Part shown: positions 33,580 to 44,577 of the stretch, one piece after another | How positions within the stretch are numbered: the stretch's first letter is position 1 | How the letters are laid out: each line of letters begins with the position of its first letter | NCBI GenBank assembly: GCA_036346405.1 | Contig: CM070566.1 | Span: forward strand, 46,411,452 to 46,475,451 | Origin: Phyllostachys edulis | Lineage: Eukaryota > Streptophyta > Magnoliopsida > Poales > Poaceae | Reading direction: 5' to 3' | Length of the DNA: 64,000 nucleotides | Position numbers and translations under genes: made by a program | Notes under the pieces: model-generated | What the model saw: only the letters and a program-made list of their open reading frames with translations | Told to the model about the DNA's origin: nothing | Databases searched by the model: none

Positions 33580-34470
33580 ATATAAATTACGCCCGACACA
33601 TCCCTCTGCCAAGACCGCCACCGCTTGCCCTCCAGACTTCTTTGCTCTGGAGGCCTGTGTCCACTTTGACTTGCCACACTACCGCGCCTCATCACTTTGC
33701 CTCTAAAGCTCTGGAGCAACCCTACCGCTGGCTCCACTTAGATCTGCTCTCCTCTCCCATGCGCCACTTCCACCCTAGCTCCTCCAACTGCTCCTTCTTG
33801 TTCTAACTGGAGCCGCTTGTTTGCCCGCCTCGGTGAAAATTCAAAAGATAGTGAGGTGCGGTTGAAGATTATTAGCACAAAAAATTCCAACTTGGATTTG
33901 CTCAGTCTTTGTTTAGAATTTTCAGGCATAGCGCTGTAAATACTAAATAACTGCCATATGTTATTGTCATTATACTTGGTGATGAAATTTGATATGCAGT
34001 ACCACTAGGTGATTGTATATGATTATTTTCTTTATAATGTCTATGAAAATGCATATATGTTTTGTAGGCAAATAACAACCTTGGTGTAGGTCAAATTAAT
34101 TAGTCCAAAGTAATATCAGCATATCACTATAAATTCAGGTAGATGGGATGCAAATAGGGACGTCGTTCTTTTGTCATGTGAAACGTCCTGTCTTCTACCA
34201 TACATTGTAGCTAATTGAGGATTAGATACTCAGTACTCTAGTCCTATTTGGTATGGTCTTAGATGTTTGTCGTATGCAATAGTTATCTATGACTAGATGT
34301 TTTGTGAAAATGTTGAAATTTGGAGTTAGTACAATTCTCTCTTCCTAGAGGCATATCAAATGCCTAAAGCAAGAAAGAAAACTTTGTTATGAAGCTTCAC
34401 TTGCATATTTAAATTCATGTTTGCTATAAATTAATCGCTAATCAATTTGACACTAATTTGTTACATGCGT
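33580..34470. other. Leader region before TNP2, no gene seen
   Basis: A short GC-richer segment (33590-33830), then AT-rich sequence up to the TNP2 start. A likely 5' leader exon ends near 33835 and an intron follows; GCGTAGTGTAG lies just before the ATG at 34478. No protein domain was recognised. Confidence 0.4.
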
Positions 34471-34477
34471 AGTGTAG

Positions 34478-37400
34478 ATGGATCAAAACTGGATGTACGG
34501 TGTGAACCGTGTGAGTCAAGAGTACATTAATGGCATGGTTGCTTTCAGAAGAGCCGCTGAGCAGGATATGTTGAAGAAGGGGATAAATTTTATGTACTGT
34601 TCATGCATTAATTGCGGTAATCTGAAGATGTTTAACAACACGGCGCAGATCAAAGCGCACTTGATTCGAAGGGGTTTCAAAAAAGGGTATACATGTTGGA
34701 CCAATCACGGTGAAGAGCAGATTATACCAGAAGTTAATAATGACGACATCGTCGAGGAAGTCAACGATTTGCCGGATGTAGACTGTGCTTTTGATGAGGA
34801 TGGGTGGCACGATGACAATCTGGATCAGATGCTACACGATGCAGAAGAGAACTACAATGAGAGAGAGTTTTGTAAATTCGAGGGCTTAAGGGAGGACTCC
34901 GTGAGACCTTTGTTCCCTAGCTGCAAGCCGGAATACACAAGGTTGTCAACCGTGCTTGAACTGCTGAAATTGAAGGCAAGCAATGGTTGGTCCGATAAGA
35001 GTTTCACGGCGTTGTTAGGTCTCCTAGCGGACATCCTTCCAGAGGGAAACGTGTTGCCCAGCACCACCTATCAAGCAAAGAAGGTTATTTGTCCATTGGG
35101 AATGGAAGTAGAAAGAATACATGCATGTCCGAACGATTGTATCCTCTACCGTAAAGAGTATGCATGCATGCATGTATGTCCCGTGTGCAAAGCATCCCGA
35201 TACAAGCGTCAGAATACTGCTAAGGTGAAGCAAGGACCTCCTGCTAAGATGTTGTGGTATCTGCCTGTGATCCCACGTTTGAAGCGTTTATTTGCGAACC
35301 CAAAGGAGGCAAGATTGCTGCGTTGGCACTCAGAGGAGTGTAAGAGAGAAGGAAAGCTAAGACACCCAGCTGATTCTGCCTAGTGGAGAAACTTCGATTG
35401 GAGCTTCGAAGAGTTTGGTGCGGAACCGAGAAACATAAGGTTAGGGTTGAGTATGGATGGAATGAATCCTTTCGGTAACATGAGCAGCCGACATAGCATC
35501 TGGCCCGTGAATCTATGTATGTACAACCTTCCTCCTTGGCTATGTATGAAGCGAAAGTACATTTTGATGTCACTACTTATCCAAGGGCCGAAGCAACCTG
35601 GGAATGATATTGATGTGTACCTAGCACCATTGCTGGAAGATCTTGTGACACTGTGGAACGATGGGGTACAGGTATGGAATGCGTACAAACGAGAGAACTT
35701 CACTTTACGCGCCATGTTGTTCTGCACCATCAATGATTTTTATGCTCTTGGTAACCTATCAGGCTTGAGTACAAAAGGAGCCAAAGCCTGTCCGCACTGC
35801 TTAGATGCTACGGAGTGTGAATGGCTGAACAACTCACGTAAAACTGTGTATATGCGTCACGGTAGGTTCCTTCCCAGGAGTTACCCGTACCGCAAGATGA
35901 AAAAATAATTTGATAGAAATAAGGAGAATGATTCAGCTCCAAGGGCTTTTAGAGGGAAAGAGGTCTATGATATGGTTAAGGATATCGATGTTGTGCTTGG
36001 GAAAGGACGTAAATTAAGAACCTGTGAGAAGAACATCTGGAAGAAGCGGTCAATTTTTTGGGACTTGCCTTATTGGGAGCACTTAGAAGTTCGCCACTGC
36101 ATCAACGTCATGCACGTAGAGAAGAATGTATGTGATAGCTTGATTGGTCTCTTGCTGAACATTAGTGGCAAAACAAAGGATGGTGTTAATGCACGGCGTG
36201 ACTTGGTTGATATGAACATAAGGACCGAGTTAGCACCGAAGAGACCGACTGAGACGAATGTACCTTCCCCGACTTGCTACACTCTGTCCAAGGCCGAGAG
36301 AAATGAATGTGCGAGCTTGCATGGTGTGAAAGTCCGTCTGGTTACTCCGCTAACATTAAGAACCTTGTTTCTATGCAAGATTTGAAATTAATTGGTATGA
36401 AGTCTCATGATTATCATATCTTGATGACACAAATGCTTCTGTTGCAATTAGAAGTATCTTGCCGAACAAGGTCCAAGTGGCAATCTTGAGGTCAGGTTAT
36501 TTTTCAACTCAATTGCTCGAAGATCATTGATCCCCAAGGACTAGATGCTCAGAGGTCGAGGTGATGACGACTCTATGTCATCTTGAGATGTATTTCCCTC
36601 CGTCATTTTTTGATAGCATGGTCCATCTCATTGTTCACCTTGTGAAAGAGATAAAGATATGCGACCCTGTGTTCTTGCGTCATATGTACACGTTCGAGAG
36701 GTACATGGGAATTCTCAAGTCCTACGTATGGAATCAATCTCGACCGGAGGGCAGCATCATCGAAGGTTATGCAACCGAAGAGGTCATTGAGTTCTGCGTC
36801 GACTAAATGGCTCAAGTGGAACCGATAGGTGTGCCTCTATCTCGCCATGAGGGGAGACTGGATGGTATCGGGACCATCGGAAGGAAATCAATCACTCCCG
36901 ATCTGAATACGTACGCTCAAGCCCATTTCACGGTCTTGCAACACATGACCCAAGTGTCCCCGTACATCGACAAGCACAAAGACATGGTACACCAACAGAA
37001 TCCAGACCGGTCGGAGGTTTGGATCATGAGAGAGCACAACCGTCGGTTCAACGAATGGTTAAAGGTGCGAATCACTGGGAAGTCATCAAGTGATGATACG
37101 CTGCTATGGTTGGCACGAGGGCCACAATTTACAATTGTCGCATAGCAAGGATACGACATAAATGGGTACACATTTTATACGGTAGCTCAGGATAGGAAGA
37201 GCACAGTCTAGAACAACAGTGTCTGCATAGATGCATTCAGTACCGATGGGCTGAGGAGCTCCTACTATAGGCAAATAGAGGAGATATGGGAGCTCGACTA
37301 CGTGCTTTTCAAGATCCCCCTATTTCGGTGCCGTTGGGTCCATCTCCCACAGGTGAAGGTCGACAAGTACGGCGTCACTACCGTGGACCTCGAACGTGTC

Positions 37401-37658
37401 GGATACAAAGACGAACCATTCGTACTGGCTAACCAAGTTGTTCAAGTCTTCTATGTAACCGACCCGTTAAATAAGAAGCGCCACGTAATTCTTCATGGAA
37501 AAAGGAGGATTGTCGGAGTTGAGAATGTAGTGGACGAGGAAGAATACAATCAATTTGACGAGTTGCCTCCCTTTGGAAACGGCATTAGGCTCGAGGAAGA
37601 ACCTCGTGAGGAAGCTAGCTATATCTTGCGTCGATCATCGGGAAGGCCTATATTTTAA
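34478..37658 (+). pseudogene. TNP2 transposase of CACTA 2, with DUF4218 and DUF4216
   Basis: The start MDQNWMYGVNR opens the transposase-associated domain (YCSCINCGN, YTCWTNHGE). TNP2 core motifs follow: MEVERIHACPNDCILYRKEY, HVCPVCKASRY, LSMDGMNPFGNM, FTLRAMLFCTINDFYALGNL, KACPHCLDAT and HCINVMHVEKNVCDSL. One frame runs 34478-36385 but has stops at 35381-35383 (TAG) and 35906-35908 (TAA), each one C-to-T change away from CAG or CAA. Frameshifts near 36310 and 36490 lead to the DUF4218 block (HLEMYFPPSFFDSMVHL) and then DUF4216 (VLFKIPLFRCRWV, PFVLANQVVQVFYV), with further stops at 36804, 37143 and 37209. The protein would excise and insert the element. This copy is inactive as read, but the decay looks recent because long frames survive. 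Confidence 0.9.
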
Positions 37659-38272
37659 TTAAGAATTTACTCCAATGTAATTAATTTATTCCATAACATC
37701 ATGTGTTATGGACTTGTAATCTCTCATATATTTTGATGTCAGCGTGAAATTGTCATGTGTTGATGTGTTATGGACTTGTCATCTTTGATATTGATAGCCA
37801 ATATAAAGGATCTTTCTCACCTATAAATTTGTAATAATACATTTCAAAGTTCCGCGGCAAGATTAAACGTGAATAACAAGAGGAGACCAACCAACCGACC
37901 AGATAATATTATGCGCTTGTAATAAGCAGACGATAAAAAGACCATATCCTTTTTACATCACAGACGATAAAACAAAAGGATTAGCGATCCTATCTTAGCC
38001 TTCAACATATAATTAATTAAATTGTTCCACTAAACCGTCTCTGATATATATATATTTCAACATATAATTAATATAGTAACTTCACCTCCAAACTTTTTTT
38101 TTTCATTTTGGAATTTTCATATATATGGCCAAGCAAATAAGGCGATTAAACTAAAAAGATTAAAAAACTAGAAACCTATAAATAAAGAAAGTTTTTCTAG
38201 TGGCGGAGGTAGGCTGCTATCTCCGTCTTCAATACTTCGTAGGCGGCGGCATCGGGGGCGGACGGTTCGTGA

Positions 38273-38861
38273 TCAAACGAAGCCTGAAATGCGTCCACCC
38301 GCTGACGCGCTCGTTTGAGTGTCTCCCGAAGAACCTCGGACTGTTGAACCAAGAAGAATTGAGCCCATAGGCTCTCTTCTCTTGCTTGAGGGGTCTCGGC
38401 CTGGTCGACTTGGTCGCCTGCTGCCTAGATTAACAATCCAAGTGATGGCAAGCCTCCTGGAGACGTGCAACGTCGTTTTGGAGGACCACATCGACGACGT
38501 GGTAAACTCGCCGAAAGTGGGAGATCACCTGGAAGACACGGCAGAGGAGGATGTCAAGACGGCAGAAGGTGGCTGTCACCCGCTCCGGCAAATTCTCGGA
38601 AAGAGGTGTGAAGACATTGTTGAAATAGTGTTCTTCTGCAGTACGATTCAATGTACATCGAGAGAGGTGCGTGTACAGTGCGGCCAGGTAGGCCATCAAT
38701 GCCGGCGACAAGGAAATAGAAGAGGCAACCATTTCTGTTTTTGTGGAGAAAGGGGATCAAGGAGGTTGTGTGAAATACATTGTAGAAGGGGACATCTATT
38801 TATAGAACAAGTTCGATTTAAAGCCGGAGTGGGAGACGAAGAGATATTTGGGGAGCTGTAG
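38273..38861 (-). CDS. Unrecognised antisense ORF inside CACTA 2
   Basis: A - strand frame at 38732-38430 (100 residues) starts MVASSISLSPALMAYLAALY and contains HLSRCTLNRTAEEHYFNNV, TPLSENLPERVTATFCRL and VYHVVDVVLQNDVARLQEAC. It looks like a helical protein, not a compositional artefact. It ends at a stop before SRQQAT. The downstream frames continue to about 38273 with SWFNS-like and Pro-rich sequence, so one more exon or a frameshift is possible. I do not recognise a family. It converges on TNP2 and sits next to the internal repeat cluster at 38958. Its function is unknown; it could be an element-encoded accessory protein. Confidence 0.45.
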
Positions 38862-38957
38862 CGACGTTGGAAAATGAAGAGACGAAGCCGTGTGATCGTG
38901 AGACGAAGAGACACACGCGGGAAAATGAAGAGACTTGTTGTTCATTTCTCACTAGGA

Positions 38958-39121
38958 GATATATCACAGATGGTTTCCTACTAGAACCGTCTGTGATATG
39001 GAAATATCACAGATGGTTTCCTATGAGAACCGTCTGTGATATGGAACATATCACAGACGATTCTATTAGGGAACTATCTGTGATAGCTTATCACAGACAG
39101 TTCTTTAATAGAATTGTCTTG
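38958..39121. repeat. Internal cluster of CACTA 2 subterminal-type repeats
   Basis: Six to eight ATCACAGAYGGTT/AACCGTCTGTGAT motifs identical in type to those at the element ends, but about 5.7 kb from the left end and 5.9 kb from the right end. The cluster divides the TNP2 half from the TNP1/Ulp1 half. Confidence 0.9.
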
Positions 39122-39149
39122 ATATACTTTTTATAAGGCGATAACCGCT

Positions 39150-40480
39150 AGGGCTTTGCTCTCACTCATCACTTCCTCTCCCGCGCCCCTTAGGCTCTCG
39201 CGCACTCGTTCGCCTCCTCTAGGGTTTAGGGCTCACCCGTTCACCGCCGACTACGACCTCGGCGCCGCCGCCCCCGACCTCGGCGCCTTCGACCTCGGTG
39301 CCGCCACCCCCGACCTTGGCACCCCCGACCTTGATGCCCCCGTTCACCTCCCCGGCCATAAGCCCCAACGTCGCCGCCTCCGACCTCGATGCCGCCGCCC
39401 CCGACATCGACGACGTTGCACCGTCCTCCTCCCCTATCGGCATCCTGCCTCTGCACCGGCCTCCTCCCCGTGCCGTCCTCCTCCCCATGTCGGCCTCCTC
39501 CCTCTGCACCGGCCTTCTCCCCGCGTCGTCCTCCTCCCCGTGTTGGCCTCCTCCCCTTCACCTCCCTCCTCCCCGCGTCGGCCTCCTCCCCTGCACTAGC
39601 CTCCTCCTTGCACCTTGAGTTCTTGTGCGGCATCCTCTCTGTGAGTATTGCTCCTCTGTGGCAGTTCGGTTGATCTTTGCATATATATATTTGTAGTGCT
39701 AGTTGATACCTTGATCTGTATTAGTTCTGATTTCTGAATCTAGTACTGAAGATATTGCAAATTGATCAGTGGGGTTTGTTGACATGCTCTATGATGAACT
39801 CTGTCTTATACTGAGAGATTGAATGTGATAGTTAGTTCATACTTGAGCTCTATTGTATTACTTACTACTGTCAATATGATGTACTGTTAATTGGTTACTT
39901 TCGGTTGAAAGCTAGTTATTCTGATTCTTCTGGTTCATTTGACCTCTAGCATTTGAAGTGGATACTGTTATGTCAGCCAATCGGCTTCATCACTGAACCT
40001 GTGTCTTCATGTTCAGTTCTATTGAGAGTATTCAGTTTTTGTTGGTAATCTAATGACTAGTTTGTGATTCTTCTAGTAGTTTGTATGCCCTCTGCACCGG
40101 CCTTCTCCCCGCGCCGTCCTCCTCCCCGTGTCGGCCTCCTCCCCTGCACCTCCCTCCTCCCCACGTCAGCCTCCTCTGTTTGACTGGAAGTTTAATCTGT
40201 TTTTGTTAACAGTTGAGATCATTTGACTGTTAAGCAAAGTATTGTTTAGAGCTCATAGTTTGAATTTATATTATCATATTCATTTAATGAAGAGTATAGA
40301 CAATAGGATTGAGATGGCAAAGACTTGTTCTTTAGCTACTCTCCTTCGAGAGCACATAATATCATCAATCAATATGTTGGAATAGTGTCTACGCAATTTG
40401 TTAATCTCTAGACCTTTTATTGGTGAGAGTTTAATCCGAAAGAAAGTTTTACTTGATTCTATTTTGTTTCTATGTCTTCA
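39150..40480. repeat. GC-rich leader with CCTCCTCCCCGCGTCGGCCTCC repeats
   Basis: From 39230 to 39620 the sequence is made of ACCTCGGCGCC-type and CCTCCTCCCCGTGTCGG-type short tandem repeats. A copy of the second type recurs at 40088-40172, about 600 bp downstream. The remainder, 39630-40480, is ordinary AT-rich sequence. It is probably the leader and first intron of the gene starting at 41248. Pro/Ser-rich frames on both strands here are repeat-derived. Confidence 0.6.
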
Positions 40481-40530
40481 TTAAAGGCTAGTCTTCCGTA
40501 CATGAAGCATTAAACCTTTGCTTAGCATTT

Positions 40531-40630
40531 TCTTCGTCGATCCTGACACACTTGAGTGTACCTTTGTTTCATGCCAATCCTCCACGGCATGAAGCAAATG
40601 GTACACTCCAAAGTGTCGAGCTCGATAAAG
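40531..40630 (+). ncRNA. Candidate small-RNA hairpin 1 in CACTA 2
   Basis: The 5' arm (about 40532-40575, ending GAGTGTACCTTTGTTTCATGCC in two parts) pairs with the 3' arm (about 40585-40630, starting GGCATGAAGCAAATGGTACACTC) across a loop of about 9 nt. The stem is around 40 bp with few mismatches and one bulge, the size range of a plant miRNA precursor. A MITE-like foldback is the main alternative. No matching known miRNA was recognised. Confidence 0.5.
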
Positions 40631-40769
40631 TAGGCTTTCGGGCAAAAGATTTGTATCACTAGTTTCTATCTATACAAAGATCACAAGAGAAGCTGGTGGA
40701 TTAAGGAGTGTTAGAATAGGAGCAGGGAGGCGGCGAGCCCTACAGGATTAAACCTTTGCTTAGCATTTC

Positions 40770-40870
40770 CTTTGTCGATCCTGACACACTTGAGTGTACC
40801 TTTGTTTTATGCCAGTCCTCCACGGCATAAAACAAATGGTACACTCCAGTGTGTCGGCCTCGATGAAGTA
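40770..40870 (+). ncRNA. Candidate small-RNA hairpin 2 in CACTA 2
   Basis: Same architecture as hairpin 1, about 240 bp downstream. The inner pair CATGCC/GGCATG of hairpin 1 reads TATGCC/GGCATA here, a compensatory C:G to T:A change. A neighbouring G:T wobble has become A:T. The basal part (CTGACACAC with GTGTGTCGG) pairs better than in hairpin 1. Orientation of any transcript would be + if it is spliced or processed from the downstream gene's leader. Confidence 0.5.
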
Positions 40871-41247
40871 GGCTCAGGCAAATATGGGCTCGGGCAAAGT
40901 TTTACTTGATTCTATTTTGTTTCTATGTCTTCATTAAAGGCTAGTCTTCTATACATGAAGCATTAAATCTTTGCTTAGCATTTCCTTAGAGAAGCTGGTG
41001 GATTAAGGAATATTAGTAGTCTGTATGAGCTCATTCAACTTTTCATTTGCCATCTTGATCTCTATAGTCAACCTCTGTACTTCTTCCTGAGATTAATTGT
41101 TTCATATTTATGCTGGAATTAATTATGATTATTTGCTAATATTGCACATGTTGAGCATATTATTAAGTTTAAATGTATATGTTAATTTGGGACACTTGCA
41201 ATCCATTTTATTGCATATGTAACTTATATAGATAGCAGGTAAGCGAG

Positions 41248-42388
41248 ATGGCAGAGGCACCGTCTTCGCTGCCGTCACCGATGCCGCAAATGGAAGAGGC
41301 ACCAACGAGGCCGCCGTCACCGACACCGCAGATGGAAGAGGTGCTGACGAGGCTGCCGTCACCATCAACGATAATGACACGGAAGCGAGATGGCAGAGGA
41401 CAATCGAAAATGCCTGCGGGCCGACTGGTCATCACGGAGGTCAGTGACTTTGGAGTCCCTCTGAGTCCCAAGAGATCAGCGGCGAGATTCCGGACCATCT
41501 GCGAGATACTTGGAAGGGAACGGGTCCCCATCACCACACCAAGGTGGAAGGACCTGACGAAACTAGCGAAAGACGCACTGTGGACAGAACTCTTAGAGAA
41601 GTTCACTATTCCAGAAGCAAACGTGGCACGCATGCGACGGACGGCGATGCTCACGATGGATAAATCGTGGAGGACCTTCAAGAGCATTCTTGTCACGAAG
41701 TACGTGAACACGGGTCAGACGCCCTTCGCAAAGTATAGATTCTTGACGCGGGAAGCATGGCACACCTTTGTGGCTATGAAAATGACGGCCGAATTTAAGG
41801 AGCAAAGTGCGGCGCACAAAGCTCTCCAGACACGAAACACTCACCTACACAGACTCGGCATCGCTGGGTATGCGGGTAAATACGAGGAATGGGCAGCGGA
41901 GGAGGAGAACGCAACCAGGCCATTTCCTGATATCACAGACCCGCGTTCCCTAAGCTGGTTAAAAGCGAGGGCAAAAGTCTTGTCTTGAGGCAAAGATCTC
42001 TTTCACAAACCCGGCAGACCAGGAAGTGTCCCAACGTGTGGTAAATATGTCGAACTACCTAGTTAATAAGTCCATAACTTCATAGTGTCTATAATAACAT
42101 GATGACCTCTTGCAGCGTGACTTGACTGCCCAAGCTTCCCAAGGCTCCTTCCATGCAGACAGGGAGAAGGATATACTATCTACGGCCTTGGGAAACAAGG
42201 AGCACCTGGGTCGCACGCGAGGCCTTGGGGTTAACGTACCTTGGAGTCATGGATTCGCGGACGACTACTGCACGTATAGGAGTAGGAAGAGATCCAAGGC
42301 CGAGCACGACGACCGGTTGGTACAGATGATTACTAACAAATTTGAAGAAAAGATAGCAGCATTGCAAGATCAAATGAATCAACTCTGA
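41248..42388 (+). pseudogene. TNP1-like N-terminal part of CACTA 2 second gene
   Basis: The start MAEAPSSLPSPMPQ opens a Pro-rich repeated N-terminus (three PSPxPQMEE units). The plant En/Spm (TNP1/PF03004-like) region follows: SDFGVPLSPKRSAARFRTIC, FTIPEANVARMRRTAML, SWRTFKSILVTKYV, and FLTREAWHTFVAMKM. Around 41985 the 246-codon frame ends one frame away from its expected continuation (SFTNPADQEVSQRV), so there is one frameshift near the exon end. After a short intron (GTAAAT donor near 42042, TTGCAG acceptor at 42115) comes GSFHADREKDIL and GRTRGLGVNVPW, then a coiled-coil (EEKIAALQDQMNQL) ending at 42388. It probably binds the subterminal repeats. Confidence 0.82.
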
Positions 42389-42569
42389 GCGGCGATGCAA
42401 AGCCGCCTGTTAATTTGGGGCAGCCTCCTCGACATCGGAGTAGGCGTCGCGTCAAGCATAATTCGAATATGACGACGTCCGATTACCAATAGACGACATC
42501 AAGGTAACGTACATCTATGGAATGCACCAAAGATAGACCTATAGGACACCTTAGCTAATTGCGTATCAT

Positions 42570-44392
42570 TTTGTAGGAGCCGATGTCCTGCAAGCTCCAT
42601 GTGAGGATGGATGTGTCCCTTTCTATGAGGCTGCGCGGGGGATGGTGTATCCATACGAGGAAGGGGCAGTGCAGCACGGTGCCTAGCTGGCGCAGGGTTA
42701 CGCCAGGGTCCAGGTGGATATGGTACATAGTAATTTCCTAGCCGTCCCGCTGAAGATTCGCCCGAACGAAGAGATCATAACATTAGGGGATGCCGCCCAC
42801 TCTTTTATCCAGTGGCCCAAGAAGGACATCGCCCTGGACCCAGCAGTGCCGTGATCCGGACACGACCATTCCTCTCCAATAGGACCCTTGACGACTCCAC
42901 CTCATATTTCGCCTCAGAAGGCCACCTCTTCGATTCCCGTGGAGAAGACGCCGAAGGAATAGCAAAAGTGTACCACCGTATCGGTTCCCGAGTCGTCTCA
43001 CAAGAAGACGCTGCCAATCGCTAAGGCCAAATCGAAATCGACGAACGTTAAGGGCCTCCCAAGTCCGGGAAGTCCGCGATATCCGGGAACTACGTCATCG
43101 GAAAATCGTTGTGCTCCGACACAGTATTAATGCATGCTGGATGTGCTTGTCAGGCTTTGCATGCCTGGTACTTGGAGAAGACCCAAAAGAAGGGGTGCAA
43201 TACTGGAATCACCGTCAGATACTAGGAGAAGCATTTTTCAACGGGACGAGGTACTTCGTCGTGGGCTTCAACGACTTATATGACCTATTCAACCTCGTTG
43301 GCCTCGACGCCTCGCTTCTACGATGTTGGACACTGTAAGTGCGTACAATCAAGTTCTACATTCATGTAAAACCGATAAATATCAGAAGTCATTGCTTATG
43401 TATAGATACATGATGAAAAATGTCCGGGAATGGAAAGAACAGGTGGGTTTCCTCGACCCACATGTGGTATCGTTGCAAACCATCCAAGCAGACTCGTCCT
43501 TCGTCGATAAATACATAACGAGGTTATTGCTTCGTCAGAAGAACATGAAGTACATACTGGTGCTCTACAACCAGGGGTAAGTGTCACTACTTGTTATACA
43601 AATTTCATTTGTACTTTATACGCAGCACGAACTTAGGTTTAATGACTATAGCGACATACATGAGTAGGTACCACTGGATCCTTTTAGTTATTATACCCAA
43701 GAGGAACCATGTGATATACCTTGATTCTCTAATCCGCAACAAGCACGACTTCAGCGTTCTAAGAGGAATACTCGAGAGGTATGCTCATTTCCTCCTTACA
43801 TAATTCTATTGTAGTCTTCATTCATTTGAAATGGCCGAGGATAACTTTTTCGAATCATGTAGGTCGTTCATCGATTATGTTGCCAACAAAGGAATATACA
43901 ATGGAAAGAGCGCCCAACTAACACACAGGATGGATTTTTTGGTACGCACTACAACACGATAATCCTATATCATACTTCATAATAACGTGTCTCGAATTGA
44001 CTATACCTATATATATAATTCTATTTTTGCAGTGCCGCCAGCAAAAAGATGATGAGTTATGTGCAATCTACGTCTGCTATCATATGCAGCTAATCCTTAG
44101 AGCTAGGAAGAAGGATCCTGAGGTTTGTCAATCTCGAAATAATTATTTCCTAATTATAAATTTAAATATATATAGCTTACCACTTTACTGTTGCTAGCGA
44201 CAGGCCTTGGATTTACAATGTGATGGACTCGTTGCGGAAGAGATCAAGGACATTCGAGGGAAGCTCTGCACCTTTATCAACTCAGAAATCATTAAACGGC
44301 GATGGAGAGTTTCACTCTGTCGCCAACCCAAAGTATCACCCCGCCGACACCTCTCAATGCAAACAATTGACTCAATTGTAATCCAGCTGTAA
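42570..44392 (+). CDS. DUF8039-like domain plus Ulp1 (C48) protease
   Basis: A degraded DUF8039-like part (GYARVQVDMV, FIQWPKK near 42700-42830) leads to a Ulp1-type cysteine protease encoded by small exons with good borders. Those seen end at 43334, or span 43406-43576, 43678-43778, 43863-43941, 44033-44122 and 44204-44392. The catalytic His is in YHWILLVIIPK, the Asp in VIYLDSL, and the Gln/Cys pair in CRQQKDDELCAIYVCYHM. The Cys is in an LCAIYVC context where LCGFYVC is usual. Ulp1-family enzymes cleave SUMO-like tags in the nucleus. Related proteases are known as passengers of grass CACTA and MULE elements. The protease part has no internal stop in the exons listed, unlike the TNP2 gene beside it. 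It is probably the C-terminal part of the TNP1 gene product. Confidence 0.78.
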
Positions 44393-44577
44393 CTATAGCG
44401 ACAATACTTGAACAAATGCGATCTTTTGTAATTTATTTTTAGTAATGATCACTTTGAGTTGTCAACAATTGATTATCTCTGATGAACCTGTTTTTGTGCA
44501 AGCTTGTTTTCAGAGGGCATGGCTAGCAATTCCCGAGGCTAGCCAAAAAAACAGCAAAAATGTAGTCAGTAGTATGA

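Larger units (their letters stand above)
40480..41015 (+). repeat. Three tandem ~240-bp units carrying hairpins
   Basis: Shared blocks (TTCATTAAAGGCTAGTCTTC, ATGAAGCATTAAA, CTTTGCTTAGCATTT, AGAGAAGCTGGTGGATTAAGG) define three units. Units 1 and 2 contain a long hairpin each. Unit 3 (from about 40925) jumps from GCATTTCCTT to AGAGAAGCTGG and lacks the hairpin. Confidence 0.85.

Noticed and set aside
39156..39673. Pro/Ser-rich + strand ORFs and Gly/Arg-rich - strand ORFs
   Set aside because: All result from CCTCCTCC/CGGCGCC short repeats; frames on both strands stay open for compositional reasons.
40855..40880. Match of TCGGCCTCG in hairpin 2 flank to the start of rice miR820
   Set aside because: Only about 9 bases agree and the rest diverges. 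The CACTA context is similar, but identity is too short to claim homology.
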